Part shown: positions 12,436 through 14,271 of the stretch, piece by piece
Layout: each line of letters opens with the position of its first letter
Position numbering within the stretch: the first letter of the stretch is position 1
Origin: CAYRNC01 sp964425645
GTDB taxonomy: Bacteria > Bacillota > Clostridia > Peptostreptococcales > Anaerovoracaceae
NCBI GenBank assembly: GCA_964425645.1
Contig: CAYRNC010000041.1
Span: forward strand, 1-14,271
Direction: 5' to 3'
DNA length: 14,271 nt
The notes under the pieces: generated by a model
Told to the model about the DNA's origin: nothing
What the model saw: the letters and a program-made list of their open reading frames with translations, nothing else
Databases searched by the model: none
Made by a program: the position numbers and the translations under genes

Positions 12436-13674
12436 TCATTGTTCTTTAATTATCCTGTTCACCATGTCCAACATCAAGAGCTTGGCATAATTTCTATTCC
12501 ACACCCTGCTTACGTTGCGTATTTTGGATTCTGAACAAAGCCGCTTTCCATCAAAAATTGCACATATATAAGTCAAACCTACAGGCTTTGTTTCGCTTTC
12601 ACTCTCGGGACCTGCGATTCCGGTCACAGAAATACATAGCCTGCACCCTGTTATTTTTTTCAGTCCCTCAGCCATCTCGACAGCCGTTTCCATGCTGACG
12701 GCCCCAAAGCGTCCCAGAGTTTTCCGACTTACCTGCAATTCCTCCTGCTTTGCCCTATTGCTGTAAGTGACAAGACATCTATCAAATATCCTCGATATAC
12801 CGGGAATATCGGTCATCGTTTTAGCAAAAAGTCCACCGGTGCATGATTCGGCACTGGCAAAACTTATATTGCGGTTTAACAGTTCCTTCGCGACCACCTG
12901 GTGGTATTCTTCTCCATCGAAGCTGTATATATAACTGCCAACCTTATCGCTTATTCTGTTTACCATTTTCGCTACCGCCGCTTCGGCATCTTCCGGCTTC
13001 CGCCTTTTTGATGCAACCCGCACAGAACACTCCCCCTCTTTTGCATAGGTAGCGATGGTGGGATCAGTTTGTCCGTTTATCAGATCCAGCAGCTCCGTTT
13101 CCAATTTTGATTCGCCTATACCGAACAGGCGGAGAGTTTTATAATAAATGGCGCTGTCTGTCATATTCCCCAGATAAGGGCGCACATGACGTTCAAACAT
13201 GTGAATCAATTCCCTTGGAGGCCCGGGCATACAAATTATAGTCTTCCCCTTATGTTCTAAGGCAAAGCCCGGAGCTGTCCCGATGTCGTTATCAAAAACT
13301 GAAGCCCTGGAAGGGAAATATGCCTGTTTCCAATTGTTATCGGTCATCTCCCGGCCCAGGCGTTTAAAATAGCTTTCAAGCTTATCCATCGATGGACCGT
13401 GCGGTACCATTTGATCCTCCAAAACCTCACACGCTATTTCTTTTGTAATATCGTCCTGAGTAGGACCAAGTCCGCCGCTTGTCAAAATGAGATCGCATTC
13501 TTTAAAGGTCTGCCGCATTATGTCGGCAAGCCGCCGAGAATTATCTCCTACGGTATGATGGGACATCACATCTATCCCTAACAGGTTAAGTTGCTGGGAT
13601 AAATACACAGAATTAGTGTTAACCGTTTCCCCAAACAAAAGCTCCGTCCCCACGCTTAGTATTGATGATTTCAA
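12436..13674 (-). CDS. cinA: CinA family protein, competence/damage-inducible, nicotinamide-nucleotide amidase
   Basis: The 412-residue protein has both CinA domains. The N-terminal COG1058 domain (~1-170) resembles molybdopterin-binding/ADP-ribose pyrophosphatase proteins: SVGTELLFGETVNTNS at 7-22, TSGGLGPTQDD at 65-75 and PGPPREL at 150-156. The C-terminal PncC-like amidase domain (~255-400) shows SAESCTGG at 274-281 and TGIAGP at 351-356, then KPVGLTY. The C-terminal domain deamidates nicotinamide mononucleotide, recycling damaged pyridine nucleotides. Translation starts at a TTG (13674) with AAGGTGG upstream; this gives MKSSILSVGTELL, the usual family start. It begins 12 bp after pgsA and precedes recA, a common order in Firmicutes. 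Confidence 0.95.
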   Translation of the reverse strand: MKSSILSVGTELLFGETVNTNSVYLSQQLNLLGIDVMSHHTVGDNSRRLADIMRQTFKECDLILTSGGLGPTQDDITKEIACEVLEDQMVPHGPSMDKLESYFKRLGREMTDNNWKQAYFPSRASVFDNDIGTAPGFALEHKGKTIICMPGPPRELIHMFERHVRPYLGNMTDSAIYYKTLRLFGIGESKLETELLDLINGQTDPTIATYAKEGECSVRVASKRRKPEDAEAAVAKMVNRISDKVGSYIYSFDGEEYHQVVAKELLNRNISFASAESCTGGLFAKTMTDIPGISRIFDRCLVTYSNRAKQEELQVSRKTLGRFGAVSMETAVEMAEGLKKITGCRLCISVTGIAGPESESETKPVGLTYICAIFDGKRLCSESKIRNVSRVWNRNYAKLLMLDMVNRIIKEQ

Positions 13675-13686
13675 TTTGCCACCTTC

Positions 13687-14217
13687 TTACATGAAAAAAA
13701 TATGCTTGTTATCAATAATATATTCTGCCCCTGAATAAAGGGTCATAATCACTGCTGCCACAAGAAGCCAGTATCCCGCCGGAAATCCTGTAAATATTGA
13801 AAACGGCCAGTCTTTCAGCAAAAGAACCGTCAATGCCGTCATTTGAAGCACGGTCTTAATTTTGCCGGATTTACCTGCAGCTATGACTAAACCCTCTCCT
13901 GCCGCCACAGCCCGAAGTCCGGTAATGATAAACTCTCTTGCAAGTATGACGATGACCATCCACCCCGGGATATCACCGAGTTCAACAAGACAAATTAAAG
14001 CGGAAGTAACCAGCAGTTTGTCGGCTAAAGGATCCATAATCTTTCCGAAATTAGTGACAAGATTATACTTTCTTGCCAAATAGCCATCGAGCAGATCCGT
14101 CAGTGCCGCCACGATGAAGACAGCCGCCGAAGCGTAATAATAGCCCCTTAGCAAAACAATCATAAACACAGGTATCAACAATATCCTCAATATCGTTAAT
14201 TTGTTAGGCAGATTCAA
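13687..14217 (-). CDS. pgsA: CDP-diacylglycerol-glycerol-3-phosphate 3-phosphatidyltransferase
   Basis: This 176-residue membrane enzyme makes phosphatidylglycerol phosphate from CDP-diacylglycerol and glycerol 3-phosphate. The CDP-alcohol phosphotransferase signature is complete: D41-x2-D44-G45-x2-A48-R49-x8-G58-x3-D62-x3-D66. The N-terminus MNLPNKLTILRILLIPVFMI is typical of PgsA. Several membrane segments are visible (about 8-24, 28-44, 68-100, 125-140 and 148-165). It starts at a TTG (14217) with AGGAGG six bases upstream. It is probably the upstream partner of cinA in one transcript. The promoter or preceding gene lies at or beyond the window edge. Confidence 0.95.
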   Translation of the reverse strand: MNLPNKLTILRILLIPVFMIVLLRGYYYASAAVFIVAALTDLLDGYLARKYNLVTNFGKIMDPLADKLLVTSALICLVELGDIPGWMVIVILAREFIITGLRAVAAGEGLVIAAGKSGKIKTVLQMTALTVLLLKDWPFSIFTGFPAGYWLLVAAVIMTLYSGAEYIIDNKHIFFM

Positions 14218-14271
14218 TTTAAACCTCCTCGTATTATATAGTAGTAGTGTTTCAAGTCCCTCTCCAAGGAC

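Noticed and set aside
14218..14245. TATAAT upstream of pgsA as a promoter
   Set aside because: No -35 at a suitable distance, and the start point would fall in the ribosome binding site.
14214..14271. C-terminus of an upstream gene ending in RGGLN and overlapping the pgsA TTG as TTGA
   Set aside because: The frame is open for only 18 codons to the window edge and encodes the pgsA ribosome binding site; not enough to call a gene.
1..14271. CRISPR arrays, tRNA or rRNA genes, insertion sequences
   Set aside because: I saw no regularly spaced repeats, no cloverleaf or rRNA-like stretch, no transposase and no terminal inverted repeats.

Overview
The window looks like the chromosome of a spore-forming, anaerobic member of the Bacillota (Clostridia). 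The reasons are the adjacent SpoIVFA/SpoIVFB-like pair, Firmicutes-type AGGAGG ribosome binding sites, frequent TTG/GTG starts, a GAAC-N4-GTTC LexA box in front of recA, and a split TIGR03960/TIGR03936 gene pair. A run of 10 N inside one gene shows this is a draft scaffold. Apart from one gene and one fragment at the left edge, everything is on the minus strand, so transcription runs from high to low coordinates.

Region 1 (14217-11280) is housekeeping: pgsA, cinA and recA. recA has its own two tandem sigma-A promoters and a LexA box. Region 2 (11277-9216) is the ribosomal/GTPase group rplU-rpmA-obgE, driven by a strong promoter immediately after the recA stop. The cysteine protease gene prp, usually found between rplU and rpmA in Firmicutes, is missing, and L27 is encoded already in its processed form.

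Region 3 (9241-3977) is accessory. It holds a short AMP-dependent CoA-ligase-like protein whose start overlaps the end of obgE, an XdhC-family maturation factor, and a MobA-like nucleotidyltransferase fused to a histidine phosphatase. Next comes a plus-strand XRE/S24-like regulator, and then, divergent from it, a protein joining a methionine-synthase-activation-like domain, a four-cysteine cluster and an HD domain. The order ligase-XdhC-NTP transferase resembles, from memory, the DVU_1553/1552/1551 group next to a molybdenum aldehyde oxidoreductase in Desulfovibrio. The likely role is maturation of a molybdenum hydroxylase or a related redox cofactor, but no target enzyme lies in the window. 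This is the best candidate here for a poorly described system.

Region 4 (3915-91) is the sporulation/radical-SAM block: spoIVFA-like, spoIVFB-like, TIGR03960 radical SAM and TIGR03936 partner, joined by overlapping stop/start codons. In many Firmicutes this block lies upstream of rplU and is followed by a ribonuclease G gene. Here it lies downstream of obgE, the ribonuclease gene is absent, and the block ends at a terminator facing a plus-strand gene whose last 13 codons are at the left edge.
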